39,085 nt of DNA from Ruminococcus sp. GTDB taxonomy: Bacteria > Bacillota > Clostridia > Oscillospirales > Ruminococcaceae. The notes under the pieces are model-generated. The model did no database searches and was not told the origin of the DNA. It worked only from the letters and a program-made list of their open reading frames with translations. The stretch's first letter is position 1, and the number at the start of each line of letters is the position of its first letter. The DNA lies in the NCBI GenBank assembly GCA_022641595.1, contig JALCDN010000008.1:1-39085 (forward strand), written 5' to 3'. This document shows positions 1 through 7,293 of the stretch, piece after piece. The position numbers were made by a program, and so were the translations under genes.

Positions 1-49
1 ATAAATCACTCCTATATTGTATAAGTTTTTCTCAATTACTCTTAATATA

Positions 50-77
50 ATTATACAATATTTGAGATTTTTGTCAA
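50..77 (-). promoter_or_regulatory. Promoter reading out of the left edge
   Basis: On the minus strand TTGACA (72-77) is followed after 16 bases by TATAAT (50-55). A ribosome binding site, GGAGTG, lies at bases 7-12 and points off the left edge, so a gene very probably begins just outside the window with a leader of about 45 nt. The promoter separates that gene from the ACT-domain gene ending at 125. Confidence 0.7.
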
Positions 78-124
78 GAGGTTTTGAAGTTTTTTTCAAA
101 ATACCATTGATTTTTGTTAATTTT

Positions 125-559
125 CTACATTTTACAGAGGTCATTTTCGGTAAGCTGAAGTACACCGGCATCTTTAAATGCTTTTGAAGCCTTTTCATTG
201 TCATCGACTCGCAATATAATTGACGCCTTATTATCCGACTTGCTTAAAAAAGCATACATATACTCGATATCGACGTTTTCTTCGGCAAGAACGTCCATAA
301 CCCTGCTAAGGCAGCCGGGTTCATCGTCAATTTCTACGGCAACAACTTCGGTCACTGCTACTGTGCAATTCTCGTCCCTTAGCTTGCTGCAAGCCTTGTC
401 AGTATTATCAACGATAAGGCGAAGTATGCCAAAATCTTTTGTATCGGCGATAGAAAGTGCACGAATGTCGATACCACTGTCTCTGATTATTCTGATTATT
501 GACGAAAGTCTGCCCTGTTTGTTTTCAACAAAAACGGAAATCTGTCTTATACTGTTCAT
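125..559 (-). CDS. Tandem ACT-domain protein
   Basis: A 144-residue protein made of two ACT folds, roughly residues 5-66 and 72-140. Each has the usual beta-alpha-beta pattern with a small-residue turn (NKQGRLS near 13, DEPGCLS near 80). ACT domains bind amino acids and related ligands. Stand-alone double-ACT proteins of this length are commonly found beside phenylacetate-CoA ligase and indolepyruvate oxidoreductase genes, as here, so a sensor or regulatory role for aromatic amino acid metabolism is likely but unproven. The start is the ATG at 559, with GGAGG eight bases upstream. It is the last gene of the ior/paaK operon, 23 bp after paaK. No catalytic domain is attached. Confidence 0.85.
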   Translation of the reverse strand: MNSIRQISVFVENKQGRLSSIIRIIRDSGIDIRALSIADTKDFGILRLIVDNTDKACSKLRDENCTVAVTEVVAVEIDDEPGCLSRVMDVLAEENVDIEYMYAFLSKSDNKASIILRVDDNEKASKAFKDAGVLQLTENDLCKM

Positions 560-582
560 AATATTATCCTCCTTAATAAGGC

Positions 583-1890
583 TTAGTGAAGCTTTCGTCT
601 GTCTATGACGTGAACAGCTTTTCCTTCTACTCGAGGAATTGTTTTTGGCTCAACAAGGGTAATTTTAGCTCCAATGCCGAGGGTTGATTCAACTGCAAGC
701 TTTATTGCGTGTTCTTCCTGCTCGAGGCTTTTTATGGTATCAGAGAACATTTCAGGTGTGATTTCAACCTGAATTTCAAATGTATCCGTATTATTTTCAC
801 GGTCAACTATCAGCTGGTAGTAAGGAGCGGTATTTCCAAGCTGCAAAAGAACACTCTCAACCTGTGATGGGAATACGTTTACTCCTCGGATAATAAGCAT
901 ATCATCACTTCTGCCGGCAGGCTTTTTCATTTTTATCAAAGTACGTCCGCAACTGCATTTCTCACGGCTGAGAATACCGATATCACGGGTTCTGTATCTC
1001 AGAAGCGGGAACGCTTCCTTTGTAATACAAGTGAATACAAGCTCACCCTGTGAACCTTCCGGAAGTACCTCTCCTGTATCAGGGTCAATAATTTCCGGAA
1101 TGAAGTTGTCCTCGTTTATGTGCATACCTGTCTGTTCGCTGCACTCAAATGCAACGCCTGGTCCGATAATTTCAGTAAGACCATAGATATCCATAGCCTT
1201 ACAGCCAAGCTTGTCCTGAATTTCGGTACGCATTTCCTCAGTCCAAGGTTCTGCACCGAAAAGTCCGCCTTTGAGCTTTATATCGTCCTTAGTAAGTCCC
1301 ATTTCCTGCATAGTTTCGGCAATAAACAGGGCATACGAAGGTGTACAGCATATGTATGTTGAGCCGAGGTCACGAAGAATATTTATTTGACGTTTGGTGT
1401 TTCCTGTTGAAACAGGAATAACTGTCATTCCGACTTTTTCAGCACCGCCGTGTATTCCGAGACCTCCGGTAAAAAGACCGTATCCGTATGAAACGTGCAT
1501 AAAATCGCTTTTATCGGCACCTGCCGCAGTCAAAGCTCTTGCACAGCATTCAGACCATGTATCGAGGTCTTTTTGCGTATATCCAACAACTATTTGCTTG
1601 CCTGTTGTACCGCTTGAAGCGTGAACCCTGACAACTCTGTCCATAGGTACTGCAAAGAGACCATAAGGATATGTATCACGAAGATCCTGCTTACAGGTAA
1701 ACGGTAGTTTATACAAATCGTTTACGGAATTGATATCCTCCGGTTTAACGCCTGCTGCATCCATTCTTTCACGATATACCGGCACATTTTCGTAGACGTG
1801 TCTGACAGTCTGAGAAAGTCGGAAGCTTTGGAGGGACTTCATTTCGCTGAGAGTAGCACACTCCATAGACTTATTCCAATATTTTTCCAT
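583..1890 (-). CDS. paaK: Phenylacetate-CoA ligase
   Basis: A 435-residue AMP-forming acyl-CoA ligase that activates arylacetates (phenylacetate or indoleacetate type) to CoA thioesters using ATP. The phosphate-binding loop ASSGTTGK is at residues 91-98, the adenylate motif DIYGLTE is near 237, and the C-terminal part carries the RSDDMLIIRGVNVFP hinge typical of PaaK. Length is normal. An in-frame TTG five codons earlier (1905) lies inside the Shine-Dalgarno sequence, so the ATG at 1890, seven bases after GGAGG, is the right start. It lies 55 bp after iorB and just before the ACT gene. With IorAB it can link arylpyruvates, aryl-acyl-CoA and free arylacetates. Exact substrate is unknown. Confidence 0.9.
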   Translation of the reverse strand: MEKYWNKSMECATLSEMKSLQSFRLSQTVRHVYENVPVYRERMDAAGVKPEDINSVNDLYKLPFTCKQDLRDTYPYGLFAVPMDRVVRVHASSGTTGKQIVVGYTQKDLDTWSECCARALTAAGADKSDFMHVSYGYGLFTGGLGIHGGAEKVGMTVIPVSTGNTKRQINILRDLGSTYICCTPSYALFIAETMQEMGLTKDDIKLKGGLFGAEPWTEEMRTEIQDKLGCKAMDIYGLTEIIGPGVAFECSEQTGMHINEDNFIPEIIDPDTGEVLPEGSQGELVFTCITKEAFPLLRYRTRDIGILSREKCSCGRTLIKMKKPAGRSDDMLIIRGVNVFPSQVESVLLQLGNTAPYYQLIVDRENNTDTFEIQVEITPEMFSDTIKSLEQEEHAIKLAVESTLGIGAKITLVEPKTIPRVEGKAVHVIDRRKLH

Positions 1891-1945
1891 TGGTAAGACC
1901 TCCAATAAATATATAAATTCAGAAGTCCGTTCAATTTAGTATCAA

Positions 1946-2524
1946 TCAGCGAACGGAATTTCTGCCAAGTTCAAAAGCAGTTTTATTAAGCTCAAGGAAT
2001 TTTGATGGAACACATTGTTCTACAGCATTATGCCAAAGTTTTACGTCGAAGTCCATTTTTGTTGAAACAACTCCCATAAGAACAACGTTTGAAGCCTTTG
2101 CACTTCCTGCTTTTTCGGCAAGAGAAAGTGCGTCAACAGAGGTAACGTCGGCGCCGAGATTTTCAAGCTTTTCCACGATATTTTCAGGGTAAGTTGCTGA
2201 ACCTGTAATTACGGGCATCGGGTCAATTTTCTGAACAGATGTAATAAGGTGTCCGCCTTTTTTAAGATATGGAAGCCATCTTGCGGCTTCGAGCTGTTCA
2301 AAGCAGATAATTGCATCTGCCTCACCTTTTTCAATGACAGGTGAGCAGACTGCATCGCCATATTTGACATATGTGACAACAGAACCGCCACGCTGTGACA
2401 TTCCGTGAACCTCGCTGACCTTAACGTCAAAGCCCTGAGCAAGAAGAACATTGCCGAGAAGTCTGGAAGCAAGTAGTGAACCCTGACCTCCGACACCTAC
2501 TATCATTATAGATTTAGTTTTCAT
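1946..2524 (-). CDS. iorB: Indolepyruvate ferredoxin oxidoreductase, beta subunit
   Basis: A 192-residue gamma-type domain of the 2-oxoacid:ferredoxin oxidoreductase family. The signature VGVGGQGSLLASRLLG is at the N-terminus, followed by HGMSQRGGSV. It pairs with IorA to oxidise aryl-2-oxoacids to aryl-acyl-CoA and CO2 with reduction of ferredoxin; the reaction is reversible. A GTG four codons earlier overlaps the Shine-Dalgarno GAGGTG, so I place the start at the ATG at 2524. In this operon it is split from iorA by three genes (fluC and two acidic unknowns), although iorA and iorB are usually adjacent. Confidence 0.9.
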   Translation of the reverse strand: MKTKSIMIVGVGGQGSLLASRLLGNVLLAQGFDVKVSEVHGMSQRGGSVVTYVKYGDAVCSPVIEKGEADAIICFEQLEAARWLPYLKKGGHLITSVQKIDPMPVITGSATYPENIVEKLENLGADVTSVDALSLAEKAGSAKASNVVLMGVVSTKMDFDVKLWHNAVEQCVPSKFLELNKTAFELGRNSVR

Positions 2525-2578
2525 TATATAACACACCTCAAAAATTATTTAATATCATTATAGCATAGCAATAAGTGA

Positions 2579-2887
2579 TTATTTATCCTCATTATCGGAA
2601 TCCGGCAGTGAAATCGGAAATAAGTCCTGCATCTGAGCGTCATCATCATCGTAAACATATTTTTCACGCTGAGTCTCAAGAAATTTTTTTTCGATAATAT
2701 TTTTCTCCTCAAGATGCTCTTTCATAGCCTCTGCCATAATAGTTTTTGTTTTCATCTCATCATCGTCTGCCTCTACATCGTCAATAGTGTCAAGAACGTC
2801 TGATGAAGCATCGGCAATCTCATTCCACATAAGTCCATGCTTTCTTCTTTGCAGCATATCGGATAAGATTTCGTCAACAAAGCCCAA
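2579..2887 (-). CDS. Small acidic protein of unknown function
   Basis: A 102-residue, strongly acidic protein (runs such as EADDDEM and YDDDDAQ) with a predicted helical middle (residues about 48-75) rich in Glu and Lys. There is no signal peptide or membrane segment. I do not recognise the family. The start is a TTG at 2887, supported by GAGGTG five bases upstream; the first internal ATG is ten codons later and has no such site. It lies 14 bp after the next acidic gene and before iorB, all on one strand, so it is probably co-transcribed with the ior genes. Being acidic and small, it may bind a basic partner, but that is only a guess. Confidence 0.65.
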   Translation of the reverse strand: MGFVDEILSDMLQRRKHGLMWNEIADASSDVLDTIDDVEADDDEMKTKTIMAEAMKEHLEEKNIIEKKFLETQREKYVYDDDDAQMQDLFPISLPDSDNEDK

Positions 2888-2901
2888 AAAATCACCTCTT
2901 A

Positions 2902-3279
2902 TTATTTTCTGAATGCTATTGTAATGTCACCGTCGATGAAACCTACTCCGACTGCCGAAACAGATTTCAGTTTATCAGAAAGCTGACCGTCTTTAAGGTA
3001 CTGTTCAACGAGACCGCATACAAATTCGAGTCCACGCTTGTGGTCTGCATTTTTTTCGTCAGAGTGGTCGATATAGAAGATGTCTTCCTCGGACGAAAAT
3101 ACTTCCGAGCAAGCCCAGTCGTCATCGTCCTCAGTAAATGTATCCGATGCAATAAGCTGAACGCCGTAAGACTCGTCTTCCTCATCGTATATATTGAAAT
3201 TGAAAGCAACTGCTTTTTCAGAAATATCATTTGCAAGGATATTGTTTAGCCATTTTTCAAATTCAGAATAAATTTCCAC
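2902..3279 (-). CDS. Acidic protein of unknown function
   Basis: A 125-residue soluble protein, acidic in its middle part (YDEEDESYG, TEDDDDWA, SSEEDIFYID) and ending in a beta-rich stretch with a G-x-G-F-I-D-G-D-I turn. I do not recognise the family. An open frame runs 22 codons further upstream, but the GTG at 3279 has GAGGTG five bases before it and the upstream ATG at 3345 has none, so GTG is the likely start. The preceding gene, fluC, ends 75 bp upstream. Both acidic genes use non-ATG starts and the same GAGGTGATTTT leader, which suggests that they are matched in expression or derive from a common upstream segment. Confidence 0.65.
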   Translation of the reverse strand: MEIYSEFEKWLNNILANDISEKAVAFNFNIYDEEDESYGVQLIASDTFTEDDDDWACSEVFSSEEDIFYIDHSDEKNADHKRGLEFVCGLVEQYLKDGQLSDKLKSVSAVGVGFIDGDITIAFRK

Positions 3280-3354
3280 AAAATCACCTCGTAAATTTAT
3301 TGTGTCGCATATTTTGTACGCAAACGGATTCAGGCTGAAACGCAAGTGGATTTT

Positions 3355-3723
3355 CTAAGAAATTCTCAGGCTTGCCAGTCTCATACCAAGCTTTACGCCG
3401 ATACAGCAGCCTGTAATGCTCACAAATGCGTAAAGCAAAGCAAGCGGCATTTTATTTTTTTCGCCAAGTGAAACAGTTTCGAGAGCAAACGTAGAAAACG
3501 TTGTAAATCCGCCACATATTCCTGTTTTAAGAAACAGAATCAGATACGGATTTACTGTTTTCGCCGAAGCAATCCCTGAAATTATGCCTATTGCAAAAGC
3601 TCCCACAAGGTTGACTATGAGCGTCATAAACGGAAAGTCCGATTTAAAGTGGATAAGACAGAGCAAATATCGCAGTGTCGCTCCAACAGCACCTCCGAGT
3701 GCGACAAAAGCAACTTTATACAT
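3355..3723 (-). CDS. fluC: Fluoride channel FluC (CrcB family)
   Basis: A 122-residue integral membrane protein with four predicted helices. It exports fluoride as a dual-topology homodimer in the cytoplasmic membrane. Visible family marks are GGAVGATLRYLL near the N-terminus, NLVGAFAIG in helix 2 and GGFTTFSTF with its Phe pair around residue 75. Only one copy is present, so a homodimer is expected. The start at 3723 is 10 bp after the iorA stop and has no clear Shine-Dalgarno, which suggests translational coupling to iorA. No fluoride riboswitch is seen in front of it, because there is no room. The position between iorA and iorB is unusual. Confidence 0.88.
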   Translation of the reverse strand: MYKVAFVALGGAVGATLRYLLCLIHFKSDFPFMTLIVNLVGAFAIGIISGIASAKTVNPYLILFLKTGICGGFTTFSTFALETVSLGEKNKMPLALLYAFVSITGCCIGVKLGMRLASLRIS

Positions 3724-3733
3724 AATTTATAAT

Positions 3734-5467
3734 TTATTCGGTAATAGCGTCAAATTTGCACATTTCACGGCAAATTCCACAGCCTACGCACTGAGTATGG
3801 TCAATAACAGCCTTTCCGTTCTTCATAGAAATTGCAGGACAGCCAAGCTTCATACACATTTTACAGCTGCGGCATTTATCGGCATTTGTTTTCAGTGCAG
3901 GCTTATGCTTAACGTATTTCAGAAGTGCGCACGGACGTCTTGAAATAATTACTGACGGCTCAGCTATTTCAAGTTCTTCTCTGATTGCCTTTTCGGTTTC
4001 TGCAAGGCAGTAAGGATCAACGACTCTTACACGCTTTATACCGATTGCGTGGCAAAGCTCCTCAAGATTTACTGCGGCAGCAGGATCTCCTTTAAGGTTC
4101 TTACCAGTTGTCGGGTTCTGCTGATGACCTGTCATACCTGTAATTGAGTTGTCAAGTATAATTACAGTAGAATTTGTAGCGTTATAGGCAATATTTACAA
4201 GTCCCGTCATACCACTGTGCATAAAGGTTGAGTCACCGATAACAGCAACGCTGTGTTTTTCGGCTTCCGCACCACGAGCCTTGTTGAAGCCGTGAAGTGC
4301 TGAAATTGACGCTCCCATACAAATTGTTGTGTCCATAGCACAAAGAGGTGCGGCGGCACCAAGAGTATAACAGCCAATATCACCCGAAACCATAACTCCA
4401 AGCTTTGAAAGGCAATAGAACAAGCCTCTGTGAGGGCAGCCTGCACACATTACTGGCGGACGGTTCGGAACATTTTCAGTAAACGAAGTTGTATCAATTG
4501 TAACTCCGAGAATTTTTTCAGCAACGATAGCCTGTGAAATTTCGCCTATATAGCCGAAAAGTTCCTTGCCGATTATGTTGTTTACGCCAATTTTACGGCA
4601 GTGAGTTTCAATAATATCGTCAAGTTCTTCGATAATATAGACCTTTTCGTATTTTGAAGCAAAATTCTGAATCAGCTTTACGGGCAGTGGATTTACTGTA
4701 CCAAGCTTTAGAATTGATGCTCTTTCGCCAAGAGCTTCCTTAGCGTACTGATATGAAATACCGCTTGTAATAACTCCAAATTCAGCCGTCTGAGAAATTT
4801 CGACACGGTTAAGAGGAGAAACCTCGGCATATTCCCTGAGCTTTTCGAGACGCTCTTCAACAACAACGTGTCTTCCCTTTGCAAAGGCAGGCATCATAAC
4901 GTATTTCTGAGGATTTTTCTTATATTCTATAAGTTCTCTTTCCTGTCTGTCGCAAAGCTCTACACTGCTCTGTGAGTGAGAAACTCTTGTGGAAAGACGT
5001 ACAATTACAGGTGTATCAAATTTTTCAGACAAATCGAATGCTGTCTTTGTAAATTCCTTGCATTCAGATGAATCAGATGGTTCAAGCATAAGAACCTTTG
5101 ATGCAATTGCGTGATGACGGCTATCCTGTTCATTCTGTGACGAGTGCATTCCGGGGTCATCGGCAACAGCGATTACCATACCGCCTGTAACTCCGGTATA
5201 AGCGGCAGTATAGAGTGGGTCAGCGGCGACGTTGAGTCCAACGTGCTTCATACCGCAAAAGCTTCTTGCACCTGCGATTGATGCACCGATAGCTGTTTCC
5301 ATTGCAACCTTTTCATTTGGAGCCCATTCTGCGTACATTTCGTCATATTTTGCGGCACTTTCAGTAATTTCGGTAGAAGGAGTTCCCGGGTAGCTTGAAA
5401 CGACTCTGCATCCGGCTTCGTAAAGACCTCTTGCGAAAGCTTCATTTCCGAGCATAAGTTTCTTCAT
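3734..5467 (-). CDS. iorA: Indolepyruvate ferredoxin oxidoreductase, alpha subunit
   Basis: A 577-residue thiamine-diphosphate enzyme. The N-terminal pyruvate-oxidoreductase-like domain carries SSYPGTPSTE (about 24-33). The TPP domain has CAGCPHRGLF near 341, GDIGCYTLG near 360 and GDSTFMHSG near 412. The C-terminus (about 525-575) is a two-cluster ferredoxin with CxxCxxCxxxxCP and CxxCxxCxxxC patterns. With IorB it converts aryl-2-oxoacids and CoA to aryl-acyl-CoA, CO2 and reduced ferredoxin, reversibly. The start ATG at 5467 follows AAGGA by eight bases. It is the first gene of a seven-gene operon that also holds fluC, iorB, paaK and the ACT protein. Confidence 0.93.
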   Translation of the reverse strand: MKKLMLGNEAFARGLYEAGCRVVSSYPGTPSTEITESAAKYDEMYAEWAPNEKVAMETAIGASIAGARSFCGMKHVGLNVAADPLYTAAYTGVTGGMVIAVADDPGMHSSQNEQDSRHHAIASKVLMLEPSDSSECKEFTKTAFDLSEKFDTPVIVRLSTRVSHSQSSVELCDRQERELIEYKKNPQKYVMMPAFAKGRHVVVEERLEKLREYAEVSPLNRVEISQTAEFGVITSGISYQYAKEALGERASILKLGTVNPLPVKLIQNFASKYEKVYIIEELDDIIETHCRKIGVNNIIGKELFGYIGEISQAIVAEKILGVTIDTTSFTENVPNRPPVMCAGCPHRGLFYCLSKLGVMVSGDIGCYTLGAAAPLCAMDTTICMGASISALHGFNKARGAEAEKHSVAVIGDSTFMHSGMTGLVNIAYNATNSTVIILDNSITGMTGHQQNPTTGKNLKGDPAAAVNLEELCHAIGIKRVRVVDPYCLAETEKAIREELEIAEPSVIISRRPCALLKYVKHKPALKTNADKCRSCKMCMKLGCPAISMKNGKAVIDHTQCVGCGICREMCKFDAITE

Positions 5468-5538
5468 TTAAAAAATCCTTTCGTTAATAAAGTAAAAGCG
5501 AGCCTGCACTGCAAGCAAGCAATATTATCATGATTCAG

Positions 5539-5593
5539 AAGTTGCAGCAATTGGCATTATACATAAAGGCACAAAAGATATGTGCTGCAACTT
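5539..5593 (-). promoter_or_regulatory. Putative iorA promoter inside an inverted repeat
   Basis: On the minus strand a perfect -10 hexamer TATAAT occupies 5556-5561, but the matching -35 position (5579-5584, CACATA) is poor. Two perfect 11-base arms, 5539-5549 and 5583-5593 (core GTTGCAGCA / TGCTGCAAC), sit on either side of the -10 box. A weak -35 with a palindrome around the -10 fits a regulated promoter, but no regulator is encoded next to it. Confidence 0.45.
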
Positions 5594-5615
5594 ATCATAT
5601 ACAGCTTTCAAAGCG

Positions 5616-6440
5616 TCATAAATTCTGTGAAAGCCAGACTGCAACTGCGTCCTCGTTATTTGAGCCGATAACACAGTCGGCAAGTTCTTTTAGACGCTTG
5701 TCGGCATTGCTCACGGCAATTTTGTAATCACAAGCGTTAAACATCGGTATATCATTGAGATTATCGCCGAAACAGATGATTTTATCAAAGTGAAAGTTTT
5801 TTCTGAGATAATCGACTCCATTGAATTTTGACGCTTTATCGGAAAATATTTCGAGATACCAGATATTGCTTGAATATATATCCTTATAAAATTCAAAACG
5901 TATTCCGTCGATGAGTGAAATCTGCTGTCTTACCTTGTCAAGCTTTTCAAATGAATCAAGAAGTGTAAAATAGACTACATTTTCCGAGCAAGAATCCGAA
6001 AATCGTGAAACCTTACAGAATTGCTTGTCGTATTTATATTTTCTCACATTGTAAAAGTTTTCCATAGAAGGCGAATCAAGTTCAGTATATTCGCAAAAGA
6101 GACTGTTGCCGCATATTTTGTACATAAATCCATTCTGACCAAGACTTTCAAGAACTGACGCTATACGGGCAGAATTTTCTGGTGATATGTACTCATTTCT
6201 TATATATTGGCAATTTTTGGCATCAAATATGCTGACGCCATTCATCAGTACGCACGGAACATTGACTCTTATTGATTTGGTAAGAGGTACAACTGATGCA
6301 GCAGTTCTTGCGGTAGCGAATGTAAAGAAAATTCCGCCGTCAATGGAATTATTGAGCAAGTCGGCTGATTTTTCAGATATCTTTGCCTGAGAGTTGAACA
6401 GCGTACCGTCAAGGTCGGAAATAAACAATTGTCTCATCAT
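5616..6440 (-). CDS. Cof-type HAD-superfamily phosphatase
   Basis: A 274-residue cytoplasmic hydrolase of the Cof/IIB branch of the HAD family. Motif I is DLDGTLFN at residues 9-16 (first Asp nucleophile, second Asp acid/base). Motif IV is CFGDNLNDIPMF near the C-terminus. The cap between them is the alpha/beta type. Such enzymes dephosphorylate sugar phosphates, nucleotides or cofactors such as PLP or FMN; the substrate cannot be told from sequence. The start is ATG at 6440 (or the next codon, also ATG). Its best Shine-Dalgarno, AAGGA, is 27 bases away with a small hairpin in between (see 6447-6472). It is probably transcribed on its own from the promoter at 6499. Confidence 0.85.
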   Translation of the reverse strand: MMRQLFISDLDGTLFNSQAKISEKSADLLNNSIDGGIFFTFATARTAASVVPLTKSIRVNVPCVLMNGVSIFDAKNCQYIRNEYISPENSARIASVLESLGQNGFMYKICGNSLFCEYTELDSPSMENFYNVRKYKYDKQFCKVSRFSDSCSENVVYFTLLDSFEKLDKVRQQISLIDGIRFEFYKDIYSSNIWYLEIFSDKASKFNGVDYLRKNFHFDKIICFGDNLNDIPMFNACDYKIAVSNADKRLKELADCVIGSNNEDAVAVWLSQNL

Positions 6441-6446
6441 AATAAG

Positions 6447-6472
6447 TTCTCACAAAACTATGAGAATTCCTT
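6447..6472 (-). promoter_or_regulatory. Shine-Dalgarno brought near the start codon by a hairpin
   Basis: On the minus strand AAGGA (6468-6472) is followed after one base by a hairpin (TTCTCA 6461-6466, eight-base loop, TGAGAA 6447-6452), then six bases and the ATG of the HAD gene. Linear spacing is too long for initiation. With the stem folded, the effective spacing is seven bases, which is optimal. No other usable ribosome binding site is visible in front of this ATG. Confidence 0.5.
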
Positions 6473-6498
6473 TCGCTGATAAAAATTATCATTCAATA

Positions 6499-6527
6499 AT
6501 TATATCACATTTAAAAAGTAATGTACA
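6499..6527 (-). promoter_or_regulatory. Promoter of the HAD phosphatase gene
   Basis: On the minus strand a perfect TATAAT (6499-6504) lies 17 bases after TGTACA (6522-6527), a four-of-six match to the -35 consensus. It gives a leader of about 50 nt that contains the hairpin at 6447-6466. Confidence 0.55.
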
Positions 6528-6601
6528 GAAGTGCAAAAATGTTTGTGCATTTTTAGCGTTTCAGGTTTATTTTAGCTGTACTTTTTGACATTTATCACAA
6601 T

Positions 6602-7081
6602 CTATTTATCATCTGACAAAAGAGCAACCGCATGAGCCGAGATTCCGAGAAGCTGACCTGTAAAACCCAGCTTTTCCTCCGTTGTCGCCTTAACGCTTAT
6701 CTGAGAAATGTCACAATTGCAGGCATTGGCGATATTTCGTCTCATTTGTTCTATATAAGAAGCAAGTTTCGGTTTCTGAGCTATAACCGTTGCATCAATA
6801 TTATTAATTTTCCAGCCTTTTTCATTTATAATTGTGAAAACACGTTTCAACAGCATAATACTGTCAGCACCGCTATATTCGGGGTCATTGTCAGGAAAAT
6901 GCTTTCCGATATCGCCAAGTGCAAGTGCGCCCAGAAGTGCGTCCATTACGGCGTGAGTCAGAACATCTGCATCGGAATGTCCAAGCAGTCCCATATCGTG
7001 CGGAATTTCCACTCCGCCTATTATAAGCTTTCTGTCCTCAACAAGCTTATGTACATCGTAACCATGACCTATTCTTATCAT
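6602..7081 (-). CDS. ispF: 2-C-methyl-D-erythritol 2,4-cyclodiphosphate synthase
   Basis: A 159-residue trimeric zinc enzyme of the non-mevalonate isoprenoid pathway. It closes 4-diphosphocytidyl-methylerythritol 2-phosphate to the cyclic diphosphate, releasing CMP. The N-terminus has the metal-binding GHGYDVHKL (Asp and His ligands), then [18 protein letters not shown] and [10 protein letters not shown], all diagnostic. The reading frame stays open 28 codons further upstream, but GGAGG lies five bases before the ATG at 7081 and the family starts exactly there. It has its own promoter (7118-7146), divergent from the rpsF operon, and no neighbour from its pathway. Confidence 0.95.
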   Translation of the reverse strand: MIRIGHGYDVHKLVEDRKLIIGGVEIPHDMGLLGHSDADVLTHAVMDALLGALALGDIGKHFPDNDPEYSGADSIMLLKRVFTIINEKGWKINNIDATVIAQKPKLASYIEQMRRNIANACNCDISQISVKATTEEKLGFTGQLLGISAHAVALLSDDK

Positions 7082-7117
7082 ATTAACCTCCACATCAAAA
7101 GACCTCAATCTTCTTAC

Positions 7118-7146
7118 ATTATACCACACATAATCATTCAAATCAA
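7118..7146 (-). promoter_or_regulatory. ispF promoter
   Basis: On the minus strand TTGATT (7141-7146) and a perfect TATAAT (7118-7123) are 17 bases apart, about 37 bases before the ispF start codon. The promoter is divergent from the rpsF promoter; the two -35 boxes are about 60 bp apart. Confidence 0.75.
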
Positions 7147-7177
7147 GGGCATCTGCCCAAACCACATTTCTTCATAA

Positions 7178-7197
7178 AAAAATTTCCGGAAATTTTT
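7178..7197. promoter_or_regulatory. Perfect 20-bp palindrome between divergent promoters
   Basis: A perfect 20-bp palindrome centred on CCGG with A/T arms (core AATTTCCGGAAATT). It ends eight bases upstream of the rpsF -35 box and 31 bases from the ispF -35 box. It could be an operator for a dimeric regulator, or the A/T arms could serve as an UP element for the ribosomal promoter. No U-tract makes it a terminator. Confidence 0.4.
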
Positions 7198-7205
7198 AAA
7201 AGTCC

Positions 7206-7234
7206 TTGACAAGCTTGAATTTTTCAAGTATAAT
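7206..7234 (+). promoter_or_regulatory. Consensus promoter of the rpsF operon
   Basis: Perfect TTGACA (7206-7211) and perfect TATAAT (7229-7234) with the ideal 17-base spacer, as expected for a strong ribosomal protein operon. Confidence 0.92.
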
Positions 7235-7248
7235 ATATAGGTATCCTT

Positions 7249-7268
7249 GCTCACAGTAGGTTGTGAGC
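7249..7268 (+). promoter_or_regulatory. Leader hairpin upstream of rpsF
   Basis: A perfect 7-bp stem (GCTCACA / TGTGAGC) with the six-base loop GTAGGT, lying within the first 10-30 nt of the transcript and ending 11 bases before AAGGAGGTG. rpsF leaders in many bacteria hold an S6:S18-binding structure. This short stem could be a reduced form of it, but I cannot confirm the known consensus. Confidence 0.4.
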
Positions 7269-7293
7269 GAAATCCAAAAGGAGGTGTATTTAA

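Noticed and set aside
198-608. Open frame on the plus strand opposite the ACT gene
   Set aside because: It is antisense to two well-identified genes, has no ribosome binding site, and its translation resembles no protein family.
3724-3733. Fluoride riboswitch before fluC
   Set aside because: Only 10 bases separate the iorA stop from fluC, and no crcB-type aptamer is visible near it.
6632-7177. 181-codon plus-strand frame opposite ispF
   Set aside because: It is the antisense shadow of a certain gene; composition is odd and there is no ribosome site.
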